Positions 44,925 through 53,463 of a stretch of DNA of 64,000 nucleotides are shown here, piece by piece (position 1 is the stretch's first letter; each line of letters starts with the position of its first letter). The stretch lies in NCBI RefSeq assembly GCF_038397725.1, contig NZ_CP151634.1:1674001-1738000 (forward strand), written 5' to 3'. The translations under genes were made by a program, and so were the position numbers. This DNA is from Microbacterium sp. LWO13-1.2 (GTDB taxonomy: Bacteria; Actinomycetota; Actinomycetes; Actinomycetales; Microbacteriaceae). Under the pieces are notes generated by a model. That model had not been told where the DNA came from, did no database searches, and saw nothing but the letters and a program-made list of their open reading frames with translations.

Positions 44925-46279
44925 GGCGGGTGGCTGTTCTCGGCGGAGGACCTGCCGGTCTTGCCGCGGCCCAGGCGGCGTTGGCACTCGGGGCCGAGGT
45001 CACCCTCGTCGACGAAGGGGCCGGTCTCGGTGGGCAGTTCTGGCGGCATCACGACACGATCACCGATCCTCGGCTCACGCACGGGCGGGCGCGGTTCGAC
45101 CGGCTTCGCGGCGCGCTCGAGCAGGCGACCGTGCACACGGGAGCCAGTGTCTGGTCGGCGGACGTCGCGGCATCCGTCACGCTGCGTGCATTCGCCGGAA
45201 GCGCCGACGGACCCTCTCGGCGCTCGCTCGCCATCGAGGCGGATGCCGTTGTCGTGGCGACCGGTGCGCACGACCTGGCGCTGCCGGTGCCGGGGTGGAC
45301 CCTGCCCGGCGTCACGACCGCCGGTGCGGCGCAGGCGCTCGCAAAGCGCGACGGAGTCACTGTCGGGCGCCGGACGATCGTGAGCGGCTCGGGTCCGTTC
45401 CTGCTCCCCGTCGCGCAGTCGCTCGCACTGACGGGTTCGCAGGTCGTGGGCGTGCACGAGGCATCAACGGTTCGCGCGCTCGCCGCGGGATGGCTGCCGC
45501 GGCCGTGGCAGCTCGCAGGCAAGGCGGGCGAGCTCGTCGAGTACGTCGCCGCCCTCGCCCGGCACCGCATCCCCTATCGTCCAGGCAGTGCGGTGGTGCG
45601 CGTTCTCGGCGAGAGCAGAGTGGAGGCCGCAGTGGTCGCGTCGCTGGATGCCGCCTGGCGACCGATCCCCGGCACCGAGCGGGAGATCGTCTGCGATGCG
45701 GTCGCGCTCGGACACGGCTTCACTCCGCGTCTGGAGGCTGCCCTCTCTCTGGGATGCGCGATCGTGGGCGAGCACGGAGCGCGGTTCGTCGCGGTCGACG
45801 ACGAGCAACGCACGAGCAATCCGCTGGTGTTCGCCGCCGGCGAGGTGACGGGTATCGGTGGAGCGGACGCGGCACTCGCCGAGGGTGCGATCGCCGGATT
45901 CCTCGCAGCGGGCGGCTCGATCGACGACAGCCGGCTGCGGGGGCCGCTCGCGGTCAGGCGCCGGATGCGGGCGTTCGCCGCCCGGCTCGAACGAGCGCAC
46001 GGCATCCGACAGGGGTGGACGGACTGGCTCGACGACGACACCGTCGTCTGTCGATGCGAGGGGGTCGCGAAGCAGGCGATCGAGCAGAGCTCCCACGCGC
46101 CGATGCGCGCCATGAAGCTCGCCAGCCGTGCCGGTCTCGGCCCGTGCCAGGGGCGCACATGCGGGCATGCGGTGGAGGAGATCATGGCGCAGGCGGGCGG
46201 GCGGCCATCCGGATTCGACCGCAGGCCGATCCTCGCCCCGATCCGACTGGGCGAGCTGGCCGGACAGTCGGGCGACTGA
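44921..46279 (+). CDS. FAD/NAD(P)-type oxidoreductase subunit with C-terminal Fe-S domain (HcnB-like)
   Basis: The 452-residue protein begins with a dinucleotide fold (LGGGPAGLAAAQAAL, DEGAGLGGQFWRH), has ATGAHDLALPVPGWTLPG and a second GSGPFLLPVAQSLA fold. It ends in a BFD-like domain with C-R-C and C-x4-C (VCRCEGV, GPCQGRTCG). This is the HcnB/LhpE layout of the middle subunit in hydroxyproline dehydrogenases. ATG 44921 overlaps the previous stop codon. Together the three genes form the oxidising step of the pathway. Confidence 0.85.
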   Translation: MRRVAVLGGGPAGLAAAQAALALGAEVTLVDEGAGLGGQFWRHHDTITDPRLTHGRARFDRLRGALEQATVHTGASVWSADVAASVTLRAFAGSADGPSRRSLAIEADAVVVATGAHDLALPVPGWTLPGVTTAGAAQALAKRDGVTVGRRTIVSGSGPFLLPVAQSLALTGSQVVGVHEASTVRALAAGWLPRPWQLAGKAGELVEYVAALARHRIPYRPGSAVVRVLGESRVEAAVVASLDAAWRPIPGTEREIVCDAVALGHGFTPRLEAALSLGCAIVGEHGARFVAVDDEQRTSNPLVFAAGEVTGIGGADAALAEGAIAGFLAAGGSIDDSRLRGPLAVRRRMRAFAARLERAHGIRQGWTDWLDDDTVVCRCEGVAKQAIEQSSHAPMRAMKLASRAGLGPCQGRTCGHAVEEIMAQAGGRPSGFDRRPILAPIRLGELAGQSGD

Positions 46280-46302
46280 CGCCGAAACTCGACGATCGGT
46301 CC

Positions 46303-46344
46303 TTGCAATCGCTCGACCGGGATGAGTAATATGTTACACATTAC
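46303..46344 (+). promoter_or_regulatory. Promoter and operator of the transporter-epimerase operon
   Basis: A TTGCAA -35 box (46303-46308) and TAATAT -10 box (46327-46332) are 18 bp apart. The 19-bp near-palindrome GTAATATGT-T-ACACATTAC (46326-46344; arms match at eight of nine positions) covers the -10 box, the position of a repressor site. The same motif occurs at 38521 and 54420. Confidence 0.65.
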
Positions 46345-46365
46345 CCCCGTCAAAGGAGACGACCC

Positions 46366-47742
46366 ATGTCGCAGAGAACCGCAAGCGCCCCACCGCCCGG
46401 CACGGCGGACACCGAGAGTTCTGCCGAGTCTGTCCGTCGCGTCCGCAAGGTGATGACCGCCTCCGCGATCGGGCATTTCGTCGAGTGGTTCGACTTCGCG
46501 GTCTACGCGTACGCCGCCCCGGTGATCGCGAGCCAGTTCTTCCCGAACAGCGATCCGGCTGCTGCGCTGCTCTCCGTGTTCGCCATCTACGCCGTCGGTT
46601 TCGTCGCCCGTCCGATCGGTGCATTCCTGCTCGGAAACCTCGGCGACAGGTTCGGCCGCAAGCGCGTGCTCGCCGCGGTCATCCTGATCATGGGGCTTTC
46701 GACGATGCTCATCGGGCTTCTGCCGACCTACGCGGTGATCGGTGTCTTCGCGCCGCTGCTGCTCATCGTGCTCCGGATGGTGCAGGGTCTCTCGGCCGCG
46801 GGCGAGACGATCGGCTCGAACTCGTTCGTGTCCGAGCACTCGCCGATCCGTACCCGCGGGCGCAACGTCGGCCTGGTGTACACCTGGTCGAACCTGCCCC
46901 CGGTCGTCGCCGCGCTGCTGGTGCTCTTCCTCACCACCGCGCTGCCCGTCGAAGCCTACGAGAGCTGGGGATGGCGCATCCCCTTCCTCCTCGGCGCCCC
47001 GCTCGCGATCGTCGGCCTCTACATCCGGAGCCGGGTCGACGAGTCGCCGGCGTTCACCGAGATGCGCGAGACGCGCCAGGTCGAGTCCGCGCCGATCCGC
47101 ACCGTCTTCCGCGAGCAGTGGCGCAATATGCTCACCTGCTTCAGCATCGCCGCGGTCGCGAGCCTCGGCTACTACTCGCTCACGGGGTACTTCTACTCGT
47201 TCATGACGGTGACGATCGGCCTGCCCTCGTCTGAAGCGCTCCTGTCGAACAGCATCGCGCTGCTGATCACCTTCGTCACGGTGCCGATCTCGGCCGCGAT
47301 CTCCGATCGGATCGGGCGACGCCGCATGCTGCTGATCGCGGGCACCTTCGGAGCGCTCATCGCCGTCCCTGCGTACCTGCTCGTCTCCACCGGCACCCTC
47401 GGAGCCGCGATCGCGAGCCAGGGGCTGCTGGGTCTCGCGCTCGGTCTCTTCTTCGGGCCTGCCGGTCCGGCGTTCGTCGAGCTCTTCCCCGCTCGCGTCC
47501 GGTACACCGGTGCGTCGATCAGCTACAACCTCGCGTTCACGATCTTCGGCGGCACCGCCCCGTTGCTGGCCATCTGGCTCATCGGCGTGACCGGTTCGAC
47601 GATCGCGCCCGCCTGGTACGTCGTCGCCGTCACCGTACTCGCCCTCATCGTGATCTCCGGCATGCCGGAGACGCATACTCGCTCGATGCGCGACGAGGCG
47701 TCGATCGAGAACGCTCCTGCTCCCGCACGCGATCGCGCGTGA
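46366..47742 (+). CDS. MFS transporter, metabolite:H+ symporter (ProP-like)
   Basis: The 458-residue protein has 12 hydrophobic helices and MHS-family marks: GHFVEWFDFAVYAYAAPVIA (read in part), the loop 2-3 motif GNLGDRFGRKR, GLSAAGETIGSNSFVSEH, and SDRIGRRRML after helix 8. Members take up proline, betaine, citrate or aromatic acids with protons. Here the shared operator and neighbouring genes point to hydroxyproline or proline. ATG 46366 has AAAGGAGA in front. A second uptake route beside the ABC importer would give low- and high-affinity transport. Confidence 0.87.
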   Translation: MSQRTASAPPPGTADTESSAESVRRVRKVMTASAIGHFVEWFDFAVYAYAAPVIASQFFPNSDPAAALLSVFAIYAVGFVARPIGAFLLGNLGDRFGRKRVLAAVILIMGLSTMLIGLLPTYAVIGVFAPLLLIVLRMVQGLSAAGETIGSNSFVSEHSPIRTRGRNVGLVYTWSNLPPVVAALLVLFLTTALPVEAYESWGWRIPFLLGAPLAIVGLYIRSRVDESPAFTEMRETRQVESAPIRTVFREQWRNMLTCFSIAAVASLGYYSLTGYFYSFMTVTIGLPSSEALLSNSIALLITFVTVPISAAISDRIGRRRMLLIAGTFGALIAVPAYLLVSTGTLGAAIASQGLLGLALGLFFGPAGPAFVELFPARVRYTGASISYNLAFTIFGGTAPLLAIWLIGVTGSTIAPAWYVVAVTVLALIVISGMPETHTRSMRDEASIENAPAPARDRA

Positions 47743-47782
47743 CCTGACACAACACGAACATCCACAAGAGAATGGAACTCTG

Positions 47783-48712
47783 ATGACCGGAACTATGGAC
47801 CTCGGTGGCGTCGTCGTCGCCACCACCCTCGCATTCAAGGAAGACGCATCCGCACCGGCCGGCCTCGCGGTCGACTACGACCGGTTCGCCGAGCACGTCG
47901 ATTTCCTGATGTCGAACGGATGCCACGGCGTCGGCCCGAACGGGTCGCTGGGGGAGTACTCCTCCCTCACCGACGAGGAGCGCCGACGGGTGATCCAGGT
48001 CGCCGTCGAAGCCGTCGACGGGCGCGGCATCGTCATCGCCGGGGCGCACGGCGTCGGAAGTCACCAGGCCAGGAAGTGGGCCGAGATCGCGCGCGAAGAC
48101 GGCGCCGACGGTGTGCTGCTGCTGCCGCCGACCATGTACCGCGCCAACGAGGGCGAGGTGATCGCTCACTTCCAGGAGGTCGCCAAGGCGGGCCTGCCGA
48201 TCATGGCGTACAACAACCCGTTCGACACCAAGGTCGACCTGGTTCCCTCGCTCGTCGCGAAGCTCGCCGAGATCCCTGAAGTCGTCGCGATCAAGGAGTT
48301 CTCGGGTGATGTGCGCCGGGTCTACGAGATCAAGGAGCTGTGCGACATCGACGTCATCGCCGGTGCAGACGATGTGCTCTTCGAGCTCATGGTCAACGGC
48401 GCCGTCGGCTGGTTCGCCGGGTACCCGAACGCATTCCCGCGGGAGGCCGTCGAGCTGTACAACCTCTGCAAGGACGGGCACTGGCACGAGGCGAAGGCGC
48501 TCTACGAGCAGCTCGTCGCCGTCTTCCGCTGGGATTCGCGCACCGAGTTCGTGCAGGCGATCAAGCTGTCGATGGACATCTGCGGCAACTCCTACGGCGG
48601 ACCCACCCGTCCGCCGCGCGGTCCGCTCTCCGCCGAGCAGCGTGCCCAGGTCACCGCTGACACCGAGCGGGCTCTGGCCGCGCTCTCGGCCCGCACGGCG
48701 GCGGTCGTCTGA
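47783..48712 (+). CDS. DHDPS/NAL-family lyase, probable 1-pyrroline-4-hydroxy-2-carboxylate deaminase
   Basis: The 309-residue barrel protein belongs to the dihydrodipicolinate synthase family, with the Schiff-base Lys in VVAIKEFSGD (about 171) and GPNGSLGEYSSLTDEER in place of the biosynthetic GTTGE motif. In hydroxyproline operons this family member deaminates and dehydrates pyrroline-4-hydroxy-2-carboxylate to 2-oxoglutarate semialdehyde. The genes on both sides encode the other steps of that pathway, which supports the call. The stop overlaps the next start by one base. Confidence 0.82.
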   Translation: MTGTMDLGGVVVATTLAFKEDASAPAGLAVDYDRFAEHVDFLMSNGCHGVGPNGSLGEYSSLTDEERRRVIQVAVEAVDGRGIVIAGAHGVGSHQARKWAEIAREDGADGVLLLPPTMYRANEGEVIAHFQEVAKAGLPIMAYNNPFDTKVDLVPSLVAKLAEIPEVVAIKEFSGDVRRVYEIKELCDIDVIAGADDVLFELMVNGAVGWFAGYPNAFPREAVELYNLCKDGHWHEAKALYEQLVAVFRWDSRTEFVQAIKLSMDICGNSYGGPTRPPRGPLSAEQRAQVTADTERALAALSARTAAVV

Positions 48713-49713
48713 TGCGCGGGCGCCGGGTGATCCAAGCGGTCGACTCCCATACCGAGGGCATGCCGACACGGGTCGTCACCGGGGGCGTCGGCCAGATCCC
48801 CGGCGCCACCATGAACGACCGCCGGCTGTACGCCATGGAGCACCTCGACGGTCTTCGGGGCTTCCTGATGAACGAGCCGCGCGGCCATGCATCGATGTCC
48901 GGTGCTCTGCTGCAGCCGCCGGCGCGCGACGATGCCGACTGGGGCGTCGTGTTCATCGAGGCATCCGGATTCCTGCCGATGTGCGGGCACGGCACCATCG
49001 GCGTCGCCACCGTGCTGGTGGAGACCGGAATGGTCGAGGTCACCGAACCGATCACGGAGATCCGGCTCGACGTTCCGGCTGGCCTCGTCATCGCCCGGGT
49101 CAGAGTCGAGGACGGCCGCGCGGTCGATGTGACCATCGAGAACGTGCCGAGCTTCGTCGATCGGCTCGATCAGCGCATCGAGGTTCCCGGAATCGGCGAG
49201 ATCGAGTACTCCGTGGCCTTCGGCGGCAACTACTACGCCCTGGTCGAGCTCGAGCAGGTGGGGCTTCCGTTCGATCGTGCCAGGAAGGACGACATCGTCA
49301 AGGCCGGCCTCGCGATCATGGACGCGATCAACGAGCAGGCGCCGCCGGTGCATCCGACGCTCTCCGGGGCGAACCACGTGCATCACGTCGAGTTCATCGC
49401 GCCGGGATCGGATGCCGTACGTTCCCGCCACGCGATGGCGATCCATCCGGGCTGGTTCGACCGCTCGCCGTGCGGCACGGGCACCAGCGCGCGGATGGCC
49501 GAGCTGCACGCACGCGGCGAAATCGCCCTGGACACGCCGTTCGTGAACGAATCGTTCATCGGCACCGAGTTCATCGGGCGGATCATCGGCGAGACGACAG
49601 TCGGCGACCGCGCGGCCATCATCCCCACCATCACCGGGCGGGCCTGGATCACCGGGCTCGGTCAGTACCTGCTCGATGAGAGCGATCCGTTCCCCGAGGG
49701 GTTCATCTTCTAA
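48712..49713 (+). CDS. Proline racemase family protein, 4-hydroxyproline 2-epimerase type
   Basis: The 333-residue protein has both catalytic cysteines of epimerases in this superfamily: Cys91 in MCGHGT and Cys254 in SPCGTGT. A Thr in place of the second Cys would mark a trans-3-hydroxyproline dehydratase, and that is not the case. It should convert trans-4-hydroxy-L-proline to cis-4-hydroxy-D-proline, the substrate of the dehydrogenase encoded at 43528-46279. Start ATG 48712 overlaps the preceding stop. Confidence 0.85.
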   Translation: MRGRRVIQAVDSHTEGMPTRVVTGGVGQIPGATMNDRRLYAMEHLDGLRGFLMNEPRGHASMSGALLQPPARDDADWGVVFIEASGFLPMCGHGTIGVATVLVETGMVEVTEPITEIRLDVPAGLVIARVRVEDGRAVDVTIENVPSFVDRLDQRIEVPGIGEIEYSVAFGGNYYALVELEQVGLPFDRARKDDIVKAGLAIMDAINEQAPPVHPTLSGANHVHHVEFIAPGSDAVRSRHAMAIHPGWFDRSPCGTGTSARMAELHARGEIALDTPFVNESFIGTEFIGRIIGETTVGDRAAIIPTITGRAWITGLGQYLLDESDPFPEGFIF

Positions 49714-49723
49714 TGGAGGAAAC

Positions 49724-51214
49724 GTGACCAACACCACTGTGAACGCCACCCGTCCGCTCACCGATGTGGCCGAGGCCGCAGCAGGCGCCGCACGTGCTTT
49801 CGCGCGCACCAGCCCGCGCGAGCGCGGTGCAGCGCTGGTCGCCGTCGCCGACGCACTCGATGCCGCGGCGGAAGAGCTCATCGCGATCGCCATGCGCGAG
49901 ACGGGTCTCTCCGCGGCCCGCCTCACCGGCGAGGTGCGGCGCACGTCCTGGCAACTGCGGCTCTTCGCCGACGAGATCGTCGACGGCGCCTACCTCGACG
50001 TGCGCATCGATGCGGCCGACCCGGAGTACGTGATCGGCCCGCGCCCTGATATCAGGCGGATGCTGGAACCGGTCGGCCCGGTGCTGAACTTCGCGGCATC
50101 CAACTTCCCGTTCGCCTTCTCCGTCGCCGGCGGTGACTCGGCTGCTGCGCTCGCCGCGGGCTGCCCGCTCGTGGTCAAGGCGCACTCCGGGCACCTGGAG
50201 CTGTCGCGTCGCACCGCGCAGGTGGTCGTCGAGGCGCTCCGCGCCGCGGGAATGCCCGATGGTGTCTTCCAGCTCATCGAGGGGCAGGAGAACGGCGTCG
50301 AACTTCTGAAGGACGAGCGCATCCGGGCAGCGTCCTTCACCGGCTCCACCCATGTCGGTCGTCTCCTCGCCGACATCGCGGCATCCCGCGCCGTGCCGAT
50401 TCCTTTCTATGGCGAGCTCGGCAGCGTCAACCCGGTCTACGCGACATATGCGGATGACGCACTGCTCGACGGATTCGTCGCCTCCGTGGCCGGTTCCGCC
50501 GGTCAGCTCTGCACCAAGCCGGGCTTTCTGTTCGTGCCGGAGGGCGCCGAACTCGGCGCCGTGGCCCCTGCCGCTGCCGGTGTCGTCGAGCACCGCCTGT
50601 TGAATCCCGGGATCGGCCGAGCTTTCGCGCAGCGTCGTGCCGACGTGCTCGGAGCGGAGGGCGTGACCGTTCTCAACGAAGGCGAGGTGCGCACCGACGA
50701 GGGCGGGCAGACCTTCGCCACGCCCACCGTGGTGACCGTCGACGTCGATGCTCTGCTGGCGAATCGTGAGGCTCTCCTGGAGGAGTCGTTCGGACCGCTG
50801 TCAGTCATCGTGCGCTACCCGGATCAGGCGGCACTTCCGGCTCTGCATGAGCAGTTGTTCCCCGGAAACCTCACCTCCACGGTGCACGCGCGGCCCGAGG
50901 AACTGGCCGACGGCTCCCTTCAGGTTCTCGTCGATGCGCTCGCCGAGACCAGCGGACGAGTGCTGTTCGGCGGCTGGCCGACGGGGGTCTCGGTGACGCC
51001 CGCGATGCAGCACGGCGGACCATACCCGGCGACCACCACCGACGACACGAGCGTCGGCACGGCCGCCATCACCCGGTTCCTGCGAGGCGTCTCCTATCAG
51101 GGGGCACCGCAGGAGCTGCTGCCGGCGCCGTTGCGCGACGACAACCCGTGGAACGTCCCGCAGCGCCGCAGCGCCGCGGGCGGATCGACCGGTTGGGGCT
51201 CCTTCGCCGGCTGA
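49724..51214 (+). CDS. 2-oxoglutarate semialdehyde (2,5-dioxovalerate) dehydrogenase
   Basis: The 496-residue aldehyde dehydrogenase has FAASNFPFAFSVAGGDSAAALAAG (cofactor loop, read in part), KAHSGHLELS, FTGSTHVGR, the base in ELGSVNP and the catalytic Cys in SAGQLCTKPG. The ELGSVNP and AGQLCTKPG forms are those of ketoglutarate-semialdehyde dehydrogenases, which end the hydroxyproline pathway in 2-oxoglutarate. GTG 49724 has GGAGG seven bases before it. It is the last gene of the rightward operon. Confidence 0.88.
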   Translation: MTNTTVNATRPLTDVAEAAAGAARAFARTSPRERGAALVAVADALDAAAEELIAIAMRETGLSAARLTGEVRRTSWQLRLFADEIVDGAYLDVRIDAADPEYVIGPRPDIRRMLEPVGPVLNFAASNFPFAFSVAGGDSAAALAAGCPLVVKAHSGHLELSRRTAQVVVEALRAAGMPDGVFQLIEGQENGVELLKDERIRAASFTGSTHVGRLLADIAASRAVPIPFYGELGSVNPVYATYADDALLDGFVASVAGSAGQLCTKPGFLFVPEGAELGAVAPAAAGVVEHRLLNPGIGRAFAQRRADVLGAEGVTVLNEGEVRTDEGGQTFATPTVVTVDVDALLANREALLEESFGPLSVIVRYPDQAALPALHEQLFPGNLTSTVHARPEELADGSLQVLVDALAETSGRVLFGGWPTGVSVTPAMQHGGPYPATTTDDTSVGTAAITRFLRGVSYQGAPQELLPAPLRDDNPWNVPQRRSAAGGSTGWGSFAG

Positions 51215-51232
51215 GTGCGTGGGGCGCGGCGG

Positions 51233-52417
51233 TCAGCTCAGAACGCGACCGCCGCGCAGTACCGCTCGCCGGGATTCCTGATCCCAGAGCGCATCGGGGG
51301 AGGCGATGGGGTTGCGCGAGAGCAGCACGGCATCGCCGTAGGCGCCCGTCCGGAGATGGCCCAGCGCCGGGTCGCCGATGAGCTCCGCATTCACCGCGGT
51401 CATCGACTGCAGCGTCGCCGAAGCGCCGGATGCCTCGATCTGCAGACGCACGCCGGCCAGCTGGTCGTCCTCGAGGTCGCCCATGAGGTCGGTGCCGAAC
51501 CCGACGCGCACGCCTGCGGCGAGGGCGAGCCGAACCGCCTCCTGGCCGTGCGAGAGCACGACGGCGTTCTTTGCGAGGGAGGTCTCGTTCAGCCCGATGT
51601 CGGCGCCCCGGCGGTCCAACGCGTCGTAGGCCGCGAGGGTGGGCACCAGGAAGGCTCCGGCCTTCGCCATCAGTTCGGCCGTCTCCCGATCGATCAGGTT
51701 GCCGTGCTCGATGGAGCGGATGCCGTTGTCGATGGCGTGTCGAACGGCTTCGGAGGAGTAGGCGTGCGCGGCGACATAGGTGCCGCGTCGGGTGGCCTCG
51801 TCGACGATCGCCCGCAGTTCCTCGGCGGAGTACTGCGGGTTGTGGATCGGATCGGCGAGGGAGAAGACGCCGCCGGATGCCATCACCTTGATGGCGTGCG
51901 CCCCGGTGCGGAGTCGGTTGCGCACCGCGAGTCGCAGCGCATCGACGCCGTCGACGACTTCGCACATGTGGCCATGAGCGAAGCAGACGTCGACGTGAGC
52001 CGCACGGGGGTCGCCGTGCCCTCCGGTCTGGCTGAGCGCCGGCCCGGTGAAGTGGTACCGCGGTGAGGGGAACAGATCGGCGTCGATCGCGCGCGCCAAG
52101 CCGATGTCACCGCCGGCGACGTCGCGCACGGTGGTGAATCCGCGGCGCAGGGCGGCTGTGAGCCGCTTCGTGCCGTTGATCGCGGCATAGCTGAGCGGGC
52201 CGCGCTCGTTCTCGATGCCGTCCATGCTCGTCGCGTAGGCGTGGAAGTGCGCGTCGATCAGACCGGGGATCAGCCAGCCGCCCTCGGCATCCAGAGTCTC
52301 GGCGTCGTCGCCGGGTGTCGAGGCGACGAGTCCGTCGACGATGTGCACGTCCCTGGCGACGAATGCCTCGCCGTCCCAGACTTCTGCTCCGCTGATGGTG
52401 ATGGATCCGACCTGCAT
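51233..52417 (-). CDS. Amidohydrolase, imidazolonepropionase/Xaa-Pro dipeptidase-like
   Basis: The 394-residue protein has the TIM-barrel amidohydrolase pattern: D-A-H-F-H (GLIDAHFHAY), the Lys that is carboxylated in AIKVMASGG, later His residues in VAAHAYSSEA and SIEHGNLI, and the Asp in GFGTDLMG. Characterised relatives cleave dipeptides whose C-terminal residue is proline or a basic amino acid. In this island it could release proline or hydroxyproline from dipeptides. It has no signal peptide, so it would act after uptake. It is the last gene of a leftward three-gene operon and has AAGGAGAAG before its ATG. Confidence 0.75.
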   Translation of the reverse strand: MQVGSITISGAEVWDGEAFVARDVHIVDGLVASTPGDDAETLDAEGGWLIPGLIDAHFHAYATSMDGIENERGPLSYAAINGTKRLTAALRRGFTTVRDVAGGDIGLARAIDADLFPSPRYHFTGPALSQTGGHGDPRAAHVDVCFAHGHMCEVVDGVDALRLAVRNRLRTGAHAIKVMASGGVFSLADPIHNPQYSAEELRAIVDEATRRGTYVAAHAYSSEAVRHAIDNGIRSIEHGNLIDRETAELMAKAGAFLVPTLAAYDALDRRGADIGLNETSLAKNAVVLSHGQEAVRLALAAGVRVGFGTDLMGDLEDDQLAGVRLQIEASGASATLQSMTAVNAELIGDPALGHLRTGAYGDAVLLSRNPIASPDALWDQESRRAVLRGGRVLS

Positions 52418-52465
52418 CCGCTTCTCCTTCGGTTCTGCTCTTGTGTGTCGTGATCCTGCGCGTGG

Positions 52466-53449
52466 TCAGCGCAGGCTGAAACCTTGGGGCAGAGGGTCGC
52501 CGTCGTCGAGCTCGAACGATGACGATCCGACCCGATGGGCGAGACCCGTGACCTCGGGAATCACGCCGGCCGCGGTCCGTTCGGCGATTCGGCCGACGAA
52601 GCGGGTGCCGATGATCGAGTCGTGGGTGAGTTCCGCATCGTCGGCGAGTACCCCGGATGCCGCGAGCAGCGCCACGCGCGCGGCGGTGCCGGAGCCGCAC
52701 GGGCTGCGGTCGACTTCACCATCGGCGAAGACGGTGACGTTGCGCTGCCAGGGGCCGGCGGAGGTGCGGCCGAGATCGTCGAAGAGGATCGTGCCGTAGA
52801 CGCCCGACAGGCGCGAGTCGGCGAGCCGGGCTGCCGGATGGTCGTTCAGTGCCCACTTGATCTCGCGCCCGATCGCGATGAGAGCCGTGGTGTTGGCCGG
52901 TGTGACGTCGAGACCGACGGAGCCGGCTGACAGCGTGGCGTAGACAGCGCCGCCGAAGACCAGATCGACCTCGACATCGCCGCGGGAGGTGTGCAGCGGG
53001 ATGCCGCTCTCGAGCACTCTCGACTCGACGTTGCGGAACACGATCTGCTTGATGCGTCCGGCGCTGCGGCGCACGCGCGCCTGGACACGTCCGCTGGGGA
53101 CGTCGATGGTCACCACAGTGTCGCCGTCGGGATCCGACGGCACCCGGCCGGTGCGCACCGCCCAGGCGCCGAGCGCGATCGTGCCATGACCGCACGCCGT
53201 CGAGAAGCCGTCCTTGTGCCAGAACAGTACGCCGAAGTCCGCACCGGCGTCGTCGGGGGGAGTGATGAAGCCGCCGTACATGTCGTCGTGGCCGCGCGGT
53301 TCGAGGCACAGGAATCGGCGCACGGCATCTGCCTGGCCGCTGATGGCCTCGATGCGTCGCTCGGCGACGGTGGCGCCGTCGGTGGGCACGCCCTCGACGA
53401 TGCGGAATGGTTCGCCGGCGGTGTGCCAGTCCTCGGTGTTCCAGTGCAT
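52466..53449 (-). CDS. Second proline racemase family protein (Cys-Cys type)
   Basis: The 327-residue protein also has both catalytic cysteines: Cys86 (TACGHGT) and Cys251 (SPCGSGT), so it should racemise or epimerise rather than dehydrate. It is only distantly similar to the protein encoded at 48712. The start is uncertain: ATG 53449 has GGAG at a good distance and gives MHWNTEDW; ATG 53467 overlaps the preceding stop (ATGA). Its substrate may be proline, 3-hydroxyproline or another stereoisomer. It lies between the reductase and the dipeptidase-like genes. Confidence 0.78.
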   Translation of the reverse strand: MHWNTEDWHTAGEPFRIVEGVPTDGATVAERRIEAISGQADAVRRFLCLEPRGHDDMYGGFITPPDDAGADFGVLFWHKDGFSTACGHGTIALGAWAVRTGRVPSDPDGDTVVTIDVPSGRVQARVRRSAGRIKQIVFRNVESRVLESGIPLHTSRGDVEVDLVFGGAVYATLSAGSVGLDVTPANTTALIAIGREIKWALNDHPAARLADSRLSGVYGTILFDDLGRTSAGPWQRNVTVFADGEVDRSPCGSGTAARVALLAASGVLADDAELTHDSIIGTRFVGRIAERTAAGVIPEVTGLAHRVGSSSFELDDGDPLPQGFSLR

Positions 53450-53463
53450 TCTCTGCTCCGTCT

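Noticed and set aside
45574..47838. Long minus-strand frame across the HcnB-like and MFS genes
   Set aside because: Both genes on the plus strand have clear family motifs; the antisense protein is low-complexity Arg/Asp/Glu-rich.
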